From Nonomuraea sp. MG754425 (lineage in GTDB: Bacteria > Actinomycetota > Actinomycetes > Streptosporangiales > Streptosporangiaceae): DNA of 37,570 bases. The translations under genes were made by a program, and so were the position numbers. The stretch lies in the NCBI RefSeq assembly GCF_021699195.1, contig NZ_SSXE01000165.1:1-37570 (forward strand), given 5' to 3'. Each line of letters opens with the position of its first letter. The first letter of the stretch is position 1. Shown here piece after piece: positions 1 to 7,457 of this stretch. The notes under the pieces were generated by a model, which did not search any database, had not been told where the DNA came from, and worked only from the letters and a program-made list of their open reading frames with translations.

Positions 1-37
1 GTGCTCGGGGAGGGTGTGCGTGCGGCAGGCCGGAAGG

Positions 38-83
38 GGAGGCGTAGAGGCCGGCCGGGATGACCGCTGATCTCTACGCCTCC
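38..83. terminator. Perfect 12-bp inverted repeat, possible bidirectional terminator
   Basis: Bases 38-49 (GGAGGCGTAGAG) and 72-83 (CTCTACGCCTCC) are exact reverse complements around a 22-base loop that is itself GC-rich. No T-run follows, as is common for actinobacterial hairpins. It lies about 170 bases beyond the stop of the minus-strand STAS gene and could also end a gene entering from the left. A terminator role is inference. Confidence 0.4.
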
Positions 84-112
84 GTGCCCCGTGCCTCCGG
101 CCGGGCGGGGGT

Positions 113-226
113 CATCCGCTCGGGTCCCGAAAGCGCACCGCGCGACCGGCGGCCCGCTCGGGTCCGGGAGGCGCGCCGCGTCAGCGGTGGCCCGCTCGGA
201 TCCGGGAGGCGCGCCGCGTGAGCGGC
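113..226. repeat. Tandem repeat, period 38 bp, about three copies
   Basis: Two near-identical 38-base units occupy 151-188 and 189-226 and differ at 3 positions. Each begins GGCCCGCTCGG and contains GGGAGGCGCGCCGCG. A more diverged third copy with CCGCTCGGGTCC lies just upstream, roughly 113-150. The array sits between the inverted repeat at 38-83 and the end of the STAS gene. I see no coding function in bases 1-254 beyond this repeat and the hairpin. Confidence 0.7.
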
Positions 227-254
227 CGCACCCGGACGAGGGGCGGGCCGCGGC

Positions 255-698
255 TCAGCACGTCGGCGCGGGCCCGTCGCCGACGTGGGCGCAGGCCATC
301 GCGCCCGACACCAGCAGCTCCGTGACCGCGGGCACCGCGTCGGCCATGACGATGTGCCCGGCCAGCCCCGTGCGCCGCATCATGATCCCGCAGACCCGCG
401 GCGGCCGGGCCACACCCAGGTCGCCGCCCACCGTGCGGGTCCGTTTCCACACCGTCACGATCGCGCCGAGCCCCGAGGAGTCGAAGAGCTCGACGTCGCC
501 GAGATCGAGCACGATGCGCTGCCCGACCCGCCCGTCGTCGACGCCCTCGATCATCCAGTCGCGCAACGGCGGCGCGCTGGTGGAATCGAGATCACCCGCC
601 AGCCTGAGCACCGAGCATCCCCCGATGCTCTCTCCGTCGGCGCGCAGCCGCGGCCCCCGCCAGAACGTCTCCCGCTTGTCACCTTCGATGGTTCTCAC
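255..698 (-). CDS. STAS-domain anti-sigma factor antagonist
   Basis: A 147-residue single-domain protein of the SpoIIAA/RsbV/BldG type. Residues about 28-115 carry the STAS fold, with a 'VLRLAGDLDSTSAPPLR' strand-helix start and 'IVLDLGDVELFDSSGLGAI'. The DSSGLG loop holds the serine that a partner anti-sigma kinase would phosphorylate. Such proteins sequester an anti-sigma factor when dephosphorylated. No kinase or sigma gene is adjacent in the window, so the partner is unknown. The only in-frame start is GTG at 698; a stop codon lies five codons upstream. The Shine-Dalgarno GGAGG abuts this GTG with no spacer, which is odd. The C-terminal tail (about residues 120-147) is longer than in minimal STAS proteins and contains two cysteines. 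Family call is firm; the regulatory pathway is inferred. Confidence 0.85.
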   Translation of the reverse strand: MRTIEGDKRETFWRGPRLRADGESIGGCSVLRLAGDLDSTSAPPLRDWMIEGVDDGRVGQRIVLDLGDVELFDSSGLGAIVTVWKRTRTVGGDLGVARPPRVCGIMMRRTGLAGHIVMADAVPAVTELLVSGAMACAHVGDGPAPTC

Positions 699-918
699 CT
701 CCGGGTGACGCTATTGGTACCCACCGCAACAGCGGCCACGCCTGCCCCTGCCGTCGTGGCTGATCCGGCGGTCCCGCGGATGACCCAACATTGTGCAAGA
801 AACAGTTCTCGCCCGGCCGATTTTTAACCGCGTCTTGGCCTGGACGCTTTGCGATCGCCCAGGCTTGGGCGCATCCTTACAACACAGCTCGTGCTTTGCC
901 AGGAAAGGCGGGGGAACG

Positions 919-1113
919 ATGGGCAGTGCCGTCTTCGTGACTCTGGCGGTGGCTCTCGGCGCGGTTGCGGCCTTGCTGTCAGGGATTGTTCTGTCGGTGC
1001 TGGGCGCAGGTGCTCTGGCGGCCGTTTCCGGTGGTGGAGGGGCCTTCGTGGCCATCACCACGCTGAGCTTGCTGGTCATTCAACTGGTCGGCGGCTTCGA
1101 GAGAAGACGGTAG
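919..1113 (+). CDS. Small hydrophobic membrane protein, 64 residues
   Basis: Start ATG 919 is preceded by a good Shine-Dalgarno (AGGAAAGGCGGGGG, from 901). The protein is almost entirely hydrophobic. One segment spans about residues 3-35 (AVFVTLAVALGAVAALLSGI), a glycine-rich turn SGGGG follows, and a second segment covers about residues 42-57. It ends in a positively charged ERRR tail, predicting two membrane passes with the tail in the cytoplasm. It resembles the many unnamed small membrane proteins of streptomycete-type actinobacteria. I cannot assign a function. It converges with the enolase gene. Confidence 0.6.
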   Translation: MGSAVFVTLAVALGAVAALLSGIVLSVLGAGALAAVSGGGGAFVAITTLSLLVIQLVGGFERRR

Positions 1114-1174
1114 CCTGAATCGCGGCGGAATATCCGATTTCCGGCGTCCCATTAGGTGCGGCCGGCCATTGTTC

Positions 1175-1200
1175 GCGGGCCCGTCAATTCCTTCGCCCGC
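1175..1200. terminator. Weak hairpin between convergent genes
   Basis: GCGGGC (1175-1180) pairs with GCCCGC (1195-1200) around a 14-base loop, in the 123-base gap between the 3' ends of the small membrane protein gene and the enolase gene. It is positioned to act as a two-way terminator, but the stem is short and no T-tract is present. Confidence 0.25.
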
Positions 1201-1236
1201 ACGTTTTCCGGTGACCGCCGCGGGAGAACCCGAGTT

Positions 1237-2511
1237 TCACCGGGGAAGGATCGCGCGGCCCGCGTACCGCGCCCGTGAACCCAACTCCTCCTCGATCCGG
1301 ATGAGCTGGTTGTACTTGGCGGTGCGTTCGGACCTGGAAAGGGAGCCGGTCTTGATCTGGCCGCAGCCGGTCGCCACGGCCAGGTCGGCGATGCTGGTGT
1401 CCTCGGTCTCGCCGGAGCGGTGCGACATCACCGCGGTGTAGCCGGCCGCGTGGGCGGTCCGGACGGTGGTGAGCGTCTCGGTGAGCGTGCCGATCTGGTT
1501 GACCTTCACCAGGATCGAGTTCGCGATGCCGCGTTCGACGCCCTGGGCGAGCAGGGCGGGGTTGGTGCAGAACACGTCGTCGCCGACGAGTTGGCAGGTG
1601 CCGCCGAGGGTCTCGGTGACGAGTTGCCAGCCCTCGTCGTCGTCCTGGGCCATGGGGTCCTCGATCGAGATGACGGGGTAGTCCGCGACCAGGCCGGCGA
1701 GGTAGGCGACGTGCTCGGCGACCGACCGCCGGACGCCCTCCCCGGCGTAGTCGTAGAGCCCGTCGCGGAAGAACTCCGACGCGGCCGGGTCGAGCATGAC
1801 GGCCACATGGAGGCCGGGGACGTAGCCGGTCTGCTCGATGGCGGCCAGGATGAAGTCCAGCGCCTCCCGCGCCGAGCGCAGGTCGGGGGCGAAGCCGCCC
1901 TCGTCGCCGACGCCGGTGTGGTGGCCGGCGGCCTTGAGCGCCGCGCGCAGGGTGTGGAACACCTCCGAGCCCATCCGCGTGGCTTCGGCGAAGTTGTCCG
2001 CCCCGATGGGGGCGATCATGAACTCCTGGAAGTCGATCGGGTTGTCGGCGTGCGCGCCGCCGTTGACGATGTTCATCATCGGCAGCGGGAGCAGCCCGGA
2101 GTCGGGGCCGAGGTAGCGGTAGAGCGGCAGCCGGTGCGAGGCCGCGGCGGCCTTGGCGACGGCCAGCGAGACGCCGAGGATCGCGTTCGCGCCGAACCTG
2201 GCCTTGCCGGGGGTGCCGTCCAGCGTGATCATCGTCTCGTCCACGGCGGCCTGGTCCTCGGCGTTCATGCCGGTGACGGCGGCGGCGATCTCGCCGTTGA
2301 CGGCCTCGACCGCCTGGCGCACGCCCTTGCCGTGGTAGCGGCGCGGGTCGCCGTCGCGGCGCTCGACGGCCTCGTTCGTGCCGGTCGAGGCGCCCGAGGG
2401 GACGGAGGCGCGACCCCGGGAGCCGTCCTCCAGGACGACGTCTGCCTCGACGGTCGGGTTGCCCCGGCTGTCGAGGATCTCCCGGCCGGTCACCTGGACG
2501 ATCGTGGTCAT
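1237..2511 (-). CDS. eno: Enolase (phosphopyruvate hydratase)
   Basis: A 424-residue, full-length enolase converting 2-phosphoglycerate to phosphoenolpyruvate. Visible family blocks are REILDSRGNPTVEADV near the N-terminus, VPSGASTG, GANAILGVSLA, the substrate region GDEGGFAP, Mg-binding VISIEDPMAQDD, the LVKVNQIGT lysine strand and the signature SHRSGETEDTSIADLAV. It ends in YNQLIRIEEELG. ATG 2511 has an AGGGAAGG ribosome site 5-7 bases upstream. Several blocks (MTTIVQVTGREILDS, AVEAVNGEIAAA, TAVMSHRSGETED) read more like proteobacterial than typical actinobacterial enolases. The usual neighbours of the housekeeping actinobacterial gene (septum-formation and MazG genes) are absent. It may therefore be a second, acquired enolase; that is inference. 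It is divergent from an HxlR-type regulator. Confidence 0.95.
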   Translation of the reverse strand: MTTIVQVTGREILDSRGNPTVEADVVLEDGSRGRASVPSGASTGTNEAVERRDGDPRRYHGKGVRQAVEAVNGEIAAAVTGMNAEDQAAVDETMITLDGTPGKARFGANAILGVSLAVAKAAAASHRLPLYRYLGPDSGLLPLPMMNIVNGGAHADNPIDFQEFMIAPIGADNFAEATRMGSEVFHTLRAALKAAGHHTGVGDEGGFAPDLRSAREALDFILAAIEQTGYVPGLHVAVMLDPAASEFFRDGLYDYAGEGVRRSVAEHVAYLAGLVADYPVISIEDPMAQDDDEGWQLVTETLGGTCQLVGDDVFCTNPALLAQGVERGIANSILVKVNQIGTLTETLTTVRTAHAAGYTAVMSHRSGETEDTSIADLAVATGCGQIKTGSLSRSERTAKYNQLIRIEEELGSRARYAGRAILPR

Positions 2512-2661
2512 GCCTTCCCTTTCACGTCTCCGTACGAGACAGGCGCGCACCGAGATCCGCCAGCGGATTTCAGATGGGAACTCACTAGGTTTCGATAGGG
2601 AACTTACACTGGGCTCGGCGCTGACGCCATCCGTCACGCGAGAACGGCGAGGAGACGAGCG
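2512..2661. promoter_or_regulatory. Divergent promoter region between eno and hxlR-type gene
   Basis: This 150-base gap serves both genes. It contains a perfect 5-bp inverted repeat GTCTC-cgtac-GAGAC (2526-2540) close to the enolase start. A heptamer GGGAACT occurs twice, at 2576-2582 and 2598-2604, exactly 22 bases (two helical turns) apart. Spacing of two turns is what a dimeric winged-helix repressor would use. The HxlR protein is the obvious candidate to bind here, but this is inferred from position only. The local base composition is AT-richer than the flanking genes. Confidence 0.45.
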
Positions 2662-3615
2662 GTGGCACGAGAGTTGCGGGAGCAGGACGCCGTCTGCGCG
2701 ATCGCGCAAGGGGCGGCGGTGGTCGGTGAGTGGTGGAGCCTGCTCATCGTCCGCGAGGTCACCCGCGGCCGGCACCGCTTCGACGACCTGCACGACGAGC
2801 TGGGCATCTCGCGCCGGGTGCTGGCCGAGCGGCTCAAGCACCTGCTCGACCACGGCGTGCTGGAGCGCCGCCCGTACCAGCAGCGGCCGACCCGCTACGA
2901 GTACCACCTGACCGAGGCCGGCCGGGCGCTGACGCCGGTGCTGATCGGCCTGCAGGACTGGGCCGACCGCTTCCTGCTGGGCGCCGGCACCCCCACCGGC
3001 GGCACCCCCACCGACGGCACCCCCACCGACGGTGGTCCGGAGGCCGGCCGGTTGCACGCGCTCGCCGGCTCCGGGGTGCCCGGCCCGCTGCGGCTGCCCG
3101 CGTCCGGCGGCGGCGAGGCGGACGAGGCGGACGTCGTGGACGGCGACGCGCCCGCCACCGTCATCTTCACCTACCCGGCCGCCGACCCGCCCGGCCCGCC
3201 GCCGGACCCGTCAGCGCTCCCGGACCGCACGCCGGAGAGCCGGCTGTTCCGCGCCGCGGCCCCCGCCTTCGCCGCCGCCGGGGTCGCCCTGCGCGGGGTG
3301 AGCACCCAGCCCCCGGACGAGCAGCGCGCCCTCGCCCTGGCGGAGGACCTCCCCTTCCCCCTCCTGTCGGACGTGGACCTCGCCCTGTGCGCGGCCCTGC
3401 GCCTGCCCACCTTCCGCACCGGGCAGAGCCTGCGGCTCAGGCGGGCCGTCATCGTCGCCGACGCCGACCGCGTGATCCACCACGTCCGCTACCCGGTCAC
3501 CGACCTGCCCGCCGCGGTGGGCGAGGCCCTGCGCCTCGGCGGCGACCTGGCCCGCGACCGGTCCGCCGCGCGGCGGGCCAGGCCGGGCCTCAGTCTTCGT
3601 CGGCGGGCAAGGTGA
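2662..3615 (+). CDS. HxlR-family regulator fused to a peroxiredoxin-like domain
   Basis: A 317-residue protein. Residues about 1-105 are a full HxlR winged helix (VVGEWWSLLIVREVTRGRHRFDD and GISRRVLAERLKHLLDHGVLERR). Cys12 sits at the N-terminal position used as the redox sensor in HypR/YodB-type members. A repetitive linker follows, with three Thr-Pro-Thr units near residues 112-124. Residues about 165-305 then read as an AhpC/TSA-like thioredoxin fold (FTYPAA, LFRAAAPAFAAAGVALRGVST, LPFPLLSDVDLALCAALRLPTF, RAVIVADADRVIHHV). The peroxidatic-Cys loop is replaced by a Pro-rich stretch and no cysteine remains there; the only other Cys is in the DLALCAAL helix. Ordinary HxlR proteins are about 110-130 residues. 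It probably represses itself and the divergent enolase in response to oxidative or electrophile stress (inference). Its 3' end overlaps the convergent ArsR-type gene by 26 bases. Confidence 0.8.
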   Translation: MARELREQDAVCAIAQGAAVVGEWWSLLIVREVTRGRHRFDDLHDELGISRRVLAERLKHLLDHGVLERRPYQQRPTRYEYHLTEAGRALTPVLIGLQDWADRFLLGAGTPTGGTPTDGTPTDGGPEAGRLHALAGSGVPGPLRLPASGGGEADEADVVDGDAPATVIFTYPAADPPGPPPDPSALPDRTPESRLFRAAAPAFAAAGVALRGVSTQPPDEQRALALAEDLPFPLLSDVDLALCAALRLPTFRTGQSLRLRRAVIVADADRVIHHVRYPVTDLPAAVGEALRLGGDLARDRSAARRARPGLSLRRRAR

Positions 3616-4153
3616 ACAGGCGGACGTAGACGGGCCGGGCCTCCGGCGGGGCCTCGCCGGCCTGGTGGCTGTAGCGCAGGAGCAGCGCGACGTACTCGTC
3701 GAAGAAGGCGTCGAGCTCCTCCTTGGTCATGCGGGCCAGCCCGCGCGACCCCTTTGCCCAGCCGGGGTCGGCACGGTAGGCGGCGGGGAAGCGCTCGAAC
3801 AGGACGCGGTCCTCCTCGTAGCCGACGCGGTGGAACTCCTCCAGCACCGCCCGGTCGTCCGGCGCCACCTCCCCGGGGGTGGGCAGGCGCAGGTCGCGGG
3901 GGAGTTCGGCGCGCCGCCACCAGCGTTCGCGGCCCGACGAGCGCTCGGGGATCTCCTCGATGAAGCCGTACTTCTCCAGTTGGCGCAGGTGGTAGCTGGT
4001 CGTGCCGGTCTTCGCGCCGAGCAGTTCGCCGAGGGTGGTGGAGGTGGCCGGGCCGTGCACGTTGAGGTGGGTCAGCATGCGGCGGCGCATCGGGTGGGCC
4101 AGCGCCTTGAGCCGGTCGGGGTCGTCGAGCAGGAACGGCTCCTCGTCCTTCAT
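3590..4153 (-). CDS. ArsR-type winged-helix transcriptional regulator
   Basis: A 187-residue regulator. Residues about 8-75 form the HTH_20/ArsR winged helix: LDDPDRLKALAHPMRRRMLTH, then the recognition part TTLGELLGAKTGTTSYHLRQ and the wing ending GRERWWRRAE. The C-terminal half (about 85-187) is a charged helical domain typical of this subgroup and probably the dimer or ligand domain; no metal-binding CxC motif is seen. I chose ATG 4153 because the DNA upstream of it is the shared operator. A GGAGGAGGAG stretch lies upstream but rather far, and a TAGCCT -10-like box (4161-4166, minus strand) lies only 7 bases from the ATG, so the mRNA may be leaderless. It is divergent from the alpha/beta hydrolase gene, its likely target. 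Confidence 0.85.
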   Translation of the reverse strand: MKDEEPFLLDDPDRLKALAHPMRRRMLTHLNVHGPATSTTLGELLGAKTGTTSYHLRQLEKYGFIEEIPERSSGRERWWRRAELPRDLRLPTPGEVAPDDRAVLEEFHRVGYEEDRVLFERFPAAYRADPGWAKGSRGLARMTKEELDAFFDEYVALLLRYSHQAGEAPPEARPVYVRLFTLPADED

Positions 4154-4235
4154 GGCGATCAGGCTACTCCTCCTCCAGAACGATATCTGCAGACATCTCT
4201 TTGCCGATATATCTCTGCAGACTAGTCTCGGCGAT
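4154..4235. promoter_or_regulatory. Paired operator and divergent leaderless promoters
   Basis: Two exact copies of TCTGCAGAC, each containing the palindrome TCTGCAGA, lie at 4186-4194 and 4214-4222. Each is preceded by CGATAT and followed by a TCTC. For the rightward gene, TTGCCG (4201-4206) and TAGTCT (4223-4228) are spaced 16 bases as -35 and -10. The second operator copy fills the spacer between them. The ATG at 4236 follows the -10 by 7 bases with no ribosome site, so the transcript is predicted to be leaderless. The AT-rich island stands out against the flanking DNA. Binding by the ArsR-type protein is inferred. Confidence 0.65.
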
Positions 4236-5651
4236 ATGAAGAGATTGCTCGCGGCCGTGGCCGCCGCGTCCTTGCTGCTCGCGGGCCCGGCCCCGGCCGC
4301 CGCCACCGGCGCGTCACCCGCCCTGCCGGGCGACCTGAGCTCGACCGAGGTGAGCTTTCGCGGCGGCGGGAACCTGCTGCTGCACGGCAGCGTGATCAGC
4401 CCGGCCCGTGCCGAGGGCGGCCGGCCCGGAGTCGTGCTGGTGCACGGCGCGGGCACCGGGACGCCACGGGAGAAGCTGCTGGGCGAGGCCGTCGCCTTCG
4501 CCCGGCAGGGCATGTCCGTGCTCGTCTACGACAAACGTTCCGAGGGGTACTCCCTGTTCGACCGCTCGTACGGGCAACTCGCCGACGACGCGCTGGGAGC
4601 CGTCGAGACGCTCAGGCGGCACAGCGGTGTCGATCCGGCCAAGGTCGGCCTCTGGGGGCTCAGCGAAGGAGGCTGGGTGGCGCCGATCGCCGCGTCCCGT
4701 ACCGAACACGTCTCCTTCGTCATCGTCGTCGGGGCCAACTCCCTCGGCCCGCTGCGGCAGCAGGCGTGGGCGGTGGCGGCGGGGCTGCGCAAGGCCGGCG
4801 TGCGCGGCTCGCTCGTGGACCGGGCCGAGCCCACCCTGTACCGGGTGATCGCCGACGGCGGGCTGTTCCCCGAGCCGTACCACGACGCGGTGGCGGTGCT
4901 CGCCCGCGTCCGGCAGCCCGTGCTCGGGATCTGGGGCGTGCACGACCTGCTCACGCCGCCCAGGGAGACACCGCCGATCTTCGCCGCGGCCCTGGAGCGG
5001 GGCGGGAACCGCCGGTACACCTTCCGGTACTTCGCCGGGGCCGACCACGCCGCCCACCTGACGCCCGACGGCGGGGTCACCCGGCTGCCCGAACTCGCCC
5101 CCGGCTACCCGGAACTGGTCGGGACGTGGGTGGGCCGGGCCACCTCGGGCCGCGCCCCCGTCGCCCAGGTGTCCGGCCCCGCGCCGGTGCAGGCCGACGA
5201 CTCCGCGGACGTGCCGCCCACCGGGTGGTGGGAGTCGGCGGGAGTGCACCTCGGGGTGTGGCTGCTGCTCGTGCTGGCGTTCGGGGCGTATCCCGTGCTG
5301 GCCGTGGTCCGCCGGCTCAGGCGGGTCAGGGCCGAGGGGGCGCGGGTCGGGGCCGCCGGCCTGGTCAGCGCCGGCGGCCTGACGGTGCTGCTGGGCGGGC
5401 TCGGATACGTCGGCTACGTGATCATGACCGGCGCGAAGCTGGCCGCGCCCGGACCGGTGCTCGCGGGCCGGCCGGTCGTCTGGCTCGCGCTGCAGGCCGT
5501 CGCCCTGGCGACCGTTGCGGCCACGGCGCTCACGGCGGCACGGTGGCGGCGGGTCGCCGCCCCCGGCGAGCGGGTACGGCTCGGGCTGCTGATCGCGGGC
5601 GGCGCGGTGTTCACGCCGTGGGCGCTGTACTGGGGGCTGCTGCTGCCCTGA
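4236..5651 (+). CDS. Secreted/membrane-anchored alpha/beta hydrolase
   Basis: A 471-residue protein. Residues 1-25 are a signal peptide (MKRLLAAVAAASLLLAGPAP, then AAATG). An alpha/beta-hydrolase domain spans about residues 30-300. It shows the oxyanion-hole HGAG motif, the nucleophile elbow GLSEGG, an acid in GIWGVHDLLTPP and a histidine in AGADHAAH. About 120 residues with four hydrophobic spans follow (GVWLLLVLAFGAYPVLAV; VLLGGLGYVGYVIM; VVWLALQAVALATVAAT; LLIAGGAVFTPWALYWGLLL). The catalytic domain would thus sit outside the cell, tethered by a C-terminal membrane domain. The substrate is unknown. ATG 4236 is the first residue of the signal peptide; the open frame further upstream runs through the operator and is not coding. 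Probably repressed by the divergent ArsR-type protein. Confidence 0.8.
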   Translation: MKRLLAAVAAASLLLAGPAPAAATGASPALPGDLSSTEVSFRGGGNLLLHGSVISPARAEGGRPGVVLVHGAGTGTPREKLLGEAVAFARQGMSVLVYDKRSEGYSLFDRSYGQLADDALGAVETLRRHSGVDPAKVGLWGLSEGGWVAPIAASRTEHVSFVIVVGANSLGPLRQQAWAVAAGLRKAGVRGSLVDRAEPTLYRVIADGGLFPEPYHDAVAVLARVRQPVLGIWGVHDLLTPPRETPPIFAAALERGGNRRYTFRYFAGADHAAHLTPDGGVTRLPELAPGYPELVGTWVGRATSGRAPVAQVSGPAPVQADDSADVPPTGWWESAGVHLGVWLLLVLAFGAYPVLAVVRRLRRVRAEGARVGAAGLVSAGGLTVLLGGLGYVGYVIMTGAKLAAPGPVLAGRPVVWLALQAVALATVAATALTAARWRRVAAPGERVRLGLLIAGGAVFTPWALYWGLLLP

Positions 5652-5725
5652 GGCCGCCGGGAAAGTCGGGGCCCGCACCGGCGCTGCGCCGTGCCGACGG
5701 CGCCGCCCGTGGCCACACTGTCCCG

Positions 5726-6991
5726 ATGGACACCGCGATCGTGCTCTTCAACCGGGACCTGCGCGTCCACGACCATCCGGCGCTCGCCGCCGCCTGCGAG
5801 CGGGCGGAGCGGGTGGTGCCGCTGTTCGTGCTCGACCCGTCGGTCCCCGAAGGCCGGCGGCGCGGCTTCCTGCTGCAGTGCCTGGCCGACCTGCGGGCCG
5901 CGCTCAAGGAACGCGGCGGCGACCTGGTCGTACGGCACGGGGACGTCGTCGGCGAGACCATGAAACTGGCCGGCGAGGCAGGCGCGACCGTGATCCACGC
6001 CAGCGCCGACGTCAGCTCGCTGGCCCGGCGACGCGAGGAGCGCCTGGCCGGGGAGCGGATCGAGTACGTCCGCTTCCCCGGCGTCACCGTCGTGCCCCCT
6101 GACGAGTTGCGCCCGTCCGGCGGCTCGGACCACTACCGCGTCTTCACCCCTTACTGGAACGCCTGGCGTCGCCACCGTCACCGCCCGGTGCTCCCGCCCC
6201 CGGGCCAGGTCCGGCTGCCCTCCGGCCTGCCGGTGGGCCGGCTGCCCCGGCAGGAACCGGTCGCCGGGACGCTGCGGGGCGGCGAGTCGGCGGGCCGCGA
6301 GCGCGCCGAGCGGTGGCTGCGGGACGGCCTGGCCGGCTACGCCGACGGGCACGACGACATGGCGGGCGACCGTACCTCGCGGCTCAGCCCGTACCTGCGC
6401 TTCGGCTGCGTGTCGCCGCTGGAGCTGGCCTGCCGCGCCGAGCACGGCGAGGAGTTCGTCCGCCAGCTCTGCTGGCGGGACTTCCACCACCAGGTGACCT
6501 ACGCCTTCCCGCGCATCAACCGGGAGAACTACCGCCGCCGGGAACGGAGCTGGCGGCACGACCGGCAGGCGCTGCGGGCCTGGCAGGCCGGCATGACCGG
6601 GCTGCCCATCGTGGACGCGGGCATGCGCCAGCTCCTCGCCGAGGGCTGGATGCACAACCGGGCCCGTCTCATCGTGGCCGCCTACCTCGTCAGGCGGCTC
6701 GGCCTCGACTGGCGCGACGGCGCGGGGCACTTCTTCGAGCACCTGCTCGACGGGGACGTGGCCAACAACTCGGGCAACTGGCAGTGGGTGGCCGGGACCG
6801 GCAACGACACCCGTCCGAACCGCGGCTTCAACCCGCTCCGCCAGGCCCGGCGCTACGACCCCGCGGGCGACTACGTGCGCCGGTACGTGCCCGAGCTGGC
6901 CGACGTCCCCGGCGCGAAGGTCCACGAGCCGTGGCGTCTGCCCGCCCAGCCCGAGGGCTATCCCGCGCGGCTGGACGGAACCGACGAGTAA
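5726..6991 (+). CDS. phrB: Deoxyribodipyrimidine photo-lyase, class I
   Basis: A 421-residue cryptochrome/photolyase that repairs cyclobutane pyrimidine dimers using blue light. The N-terminal Rossmann antenna domain (about 1-125) starts IVLFNRDLRVHDHPAL. The FAD-binding helical domain (about 180-415) carries SRLSPYLRFGCVSP, QLCWRDFHHQV, the signature GLPIVDAGMRQLLAEGWMHN, RARLIVAAYLVR, DVANNSGNWQWVAG and FNPLRQARRYDP. Near-canonical residues around the FAD and DNA sites support an active enzyme. It is slightly shorter than E. coli PhrB. The start ATG has no clear Shine-Dalgarno; CACACT lies just upstream and the mRNA could have a short leader. It converges with the S4-domain gene with only 9 bases between stops. 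Confidence 0.9.
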   Translation: MDTAIVLFNRDLRVHDHPALAAACERAERVVPLFVLDPSVPEGRRRGFLLQCLADLRAALKERGGDLVVRHGDVVGETMKLAGEAGATVIHASADVSSLARRREERLAGERIEYVRFPGVTVVPPDELRPSGGSDHYRVFTPYWNAWRRHRHRPVLPPPGQVRLPSGLPVGRLPRQEPVAGTLRGGESAGRERAERWLRDGLAGYADGHDDMAGDRTSRLSPYLRFGCVSPLELACRAEHGEEFVRQLCWRDFHHQVTYAFPRINRENYRRRERSWRHDRQALRAWQAGMTGLPIVDAGMRQLLAEGWMHNRARLIVAAYLVRRLGLDWRDGAGHFFEHLLDGDVANNSGNWQWVAGTGNDTRPNRGFNPLRQARRYDPAGDYVRRYVPELADVPGAKVHEPWRLPAQPEGYPARLDGTDE

Positions 6992-7000
6992 CCGGCCCGT

Positions 7001-7399
7001 TCACTGGGGGTGGGCCCGGCCCTCCGGACGTCCGAGCAGTTTGTCGAGGTCGCGGCGCTCGCGCTTGGTGGGACGGCCCGCCCCACGAGCCCGGACGGCC
7101 ACCGTCACCGTCTCCTCCTTCGGCGGGGGCGGCGGGCTCTTGTCGACGTAGCACTCGGCGGCCACGCCCGCGCCGACCCGCTTGGTGATGACCTTGGAGA
7201 CGACCACGACGCGCTCGCGCCCCTCGTGCCGCAGCCGCACCTCGTCACCGGCCCGGACGGCGTGCGCGGGCTTGACCCGCACCCCGTTGACCCGGACGTG
7301 CCCGCCCCGGCAGGCGTCGGAGGCGATCGACCGTGTCCTGGTCAGCCGCACCGACCACATCCAACTGTCCACCCGGGCGCTCGGCTGCTCACCTGCCAT
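7001..7399 (-). CDS. S4-domain RNA-binding protein, Hsp15-like
   Basis: A 132-residue protein. Residues about 9-70 are an S4 fold: RVDSWMWSVRLTRTRSIASD, then GGHVRVNGVRVKPAHAVRAGDEVRL. This is the arrangement of Hsp15 (HslR), which binds stalled 50S subunits carrying nascent chains. The C-terminal tail (about 90-132) has a run of six prolines and basic patches (GRPTKRERRDLDKLLG), as in Hsp15 relatives where the tail contacts RNA. The role in ribosome rescue is known for E. coli Hsp15 and inferred here. It is convergent with the photolyase gene. Confidence 0.8.
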   Translation of the reverse strand: MAGEQPSARVDSWMWSVRLTRTRSIASDACRGGHVRVNGVRVKPAHAVRAGDEVRLRHEGRERVVVVSKVITKRVGAGVAAECYVDKSPPPPPKEETVTVAVRARGAGRPTKRERRDLDKLLGRPEGRAHPQ

Positions 7400-7457
7400 C
7401 CCGACACTGTACCCAGCGGTCGCGCGGCCGGGTTCTCATGGAGTTCTCAGGTGGAGT

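Noticed and set aside
151..226. CRISPR-like repeats
   Set aside because: The 38-bp units are directly adjacent with no unique spacers, so it is a simple tandem duplication.
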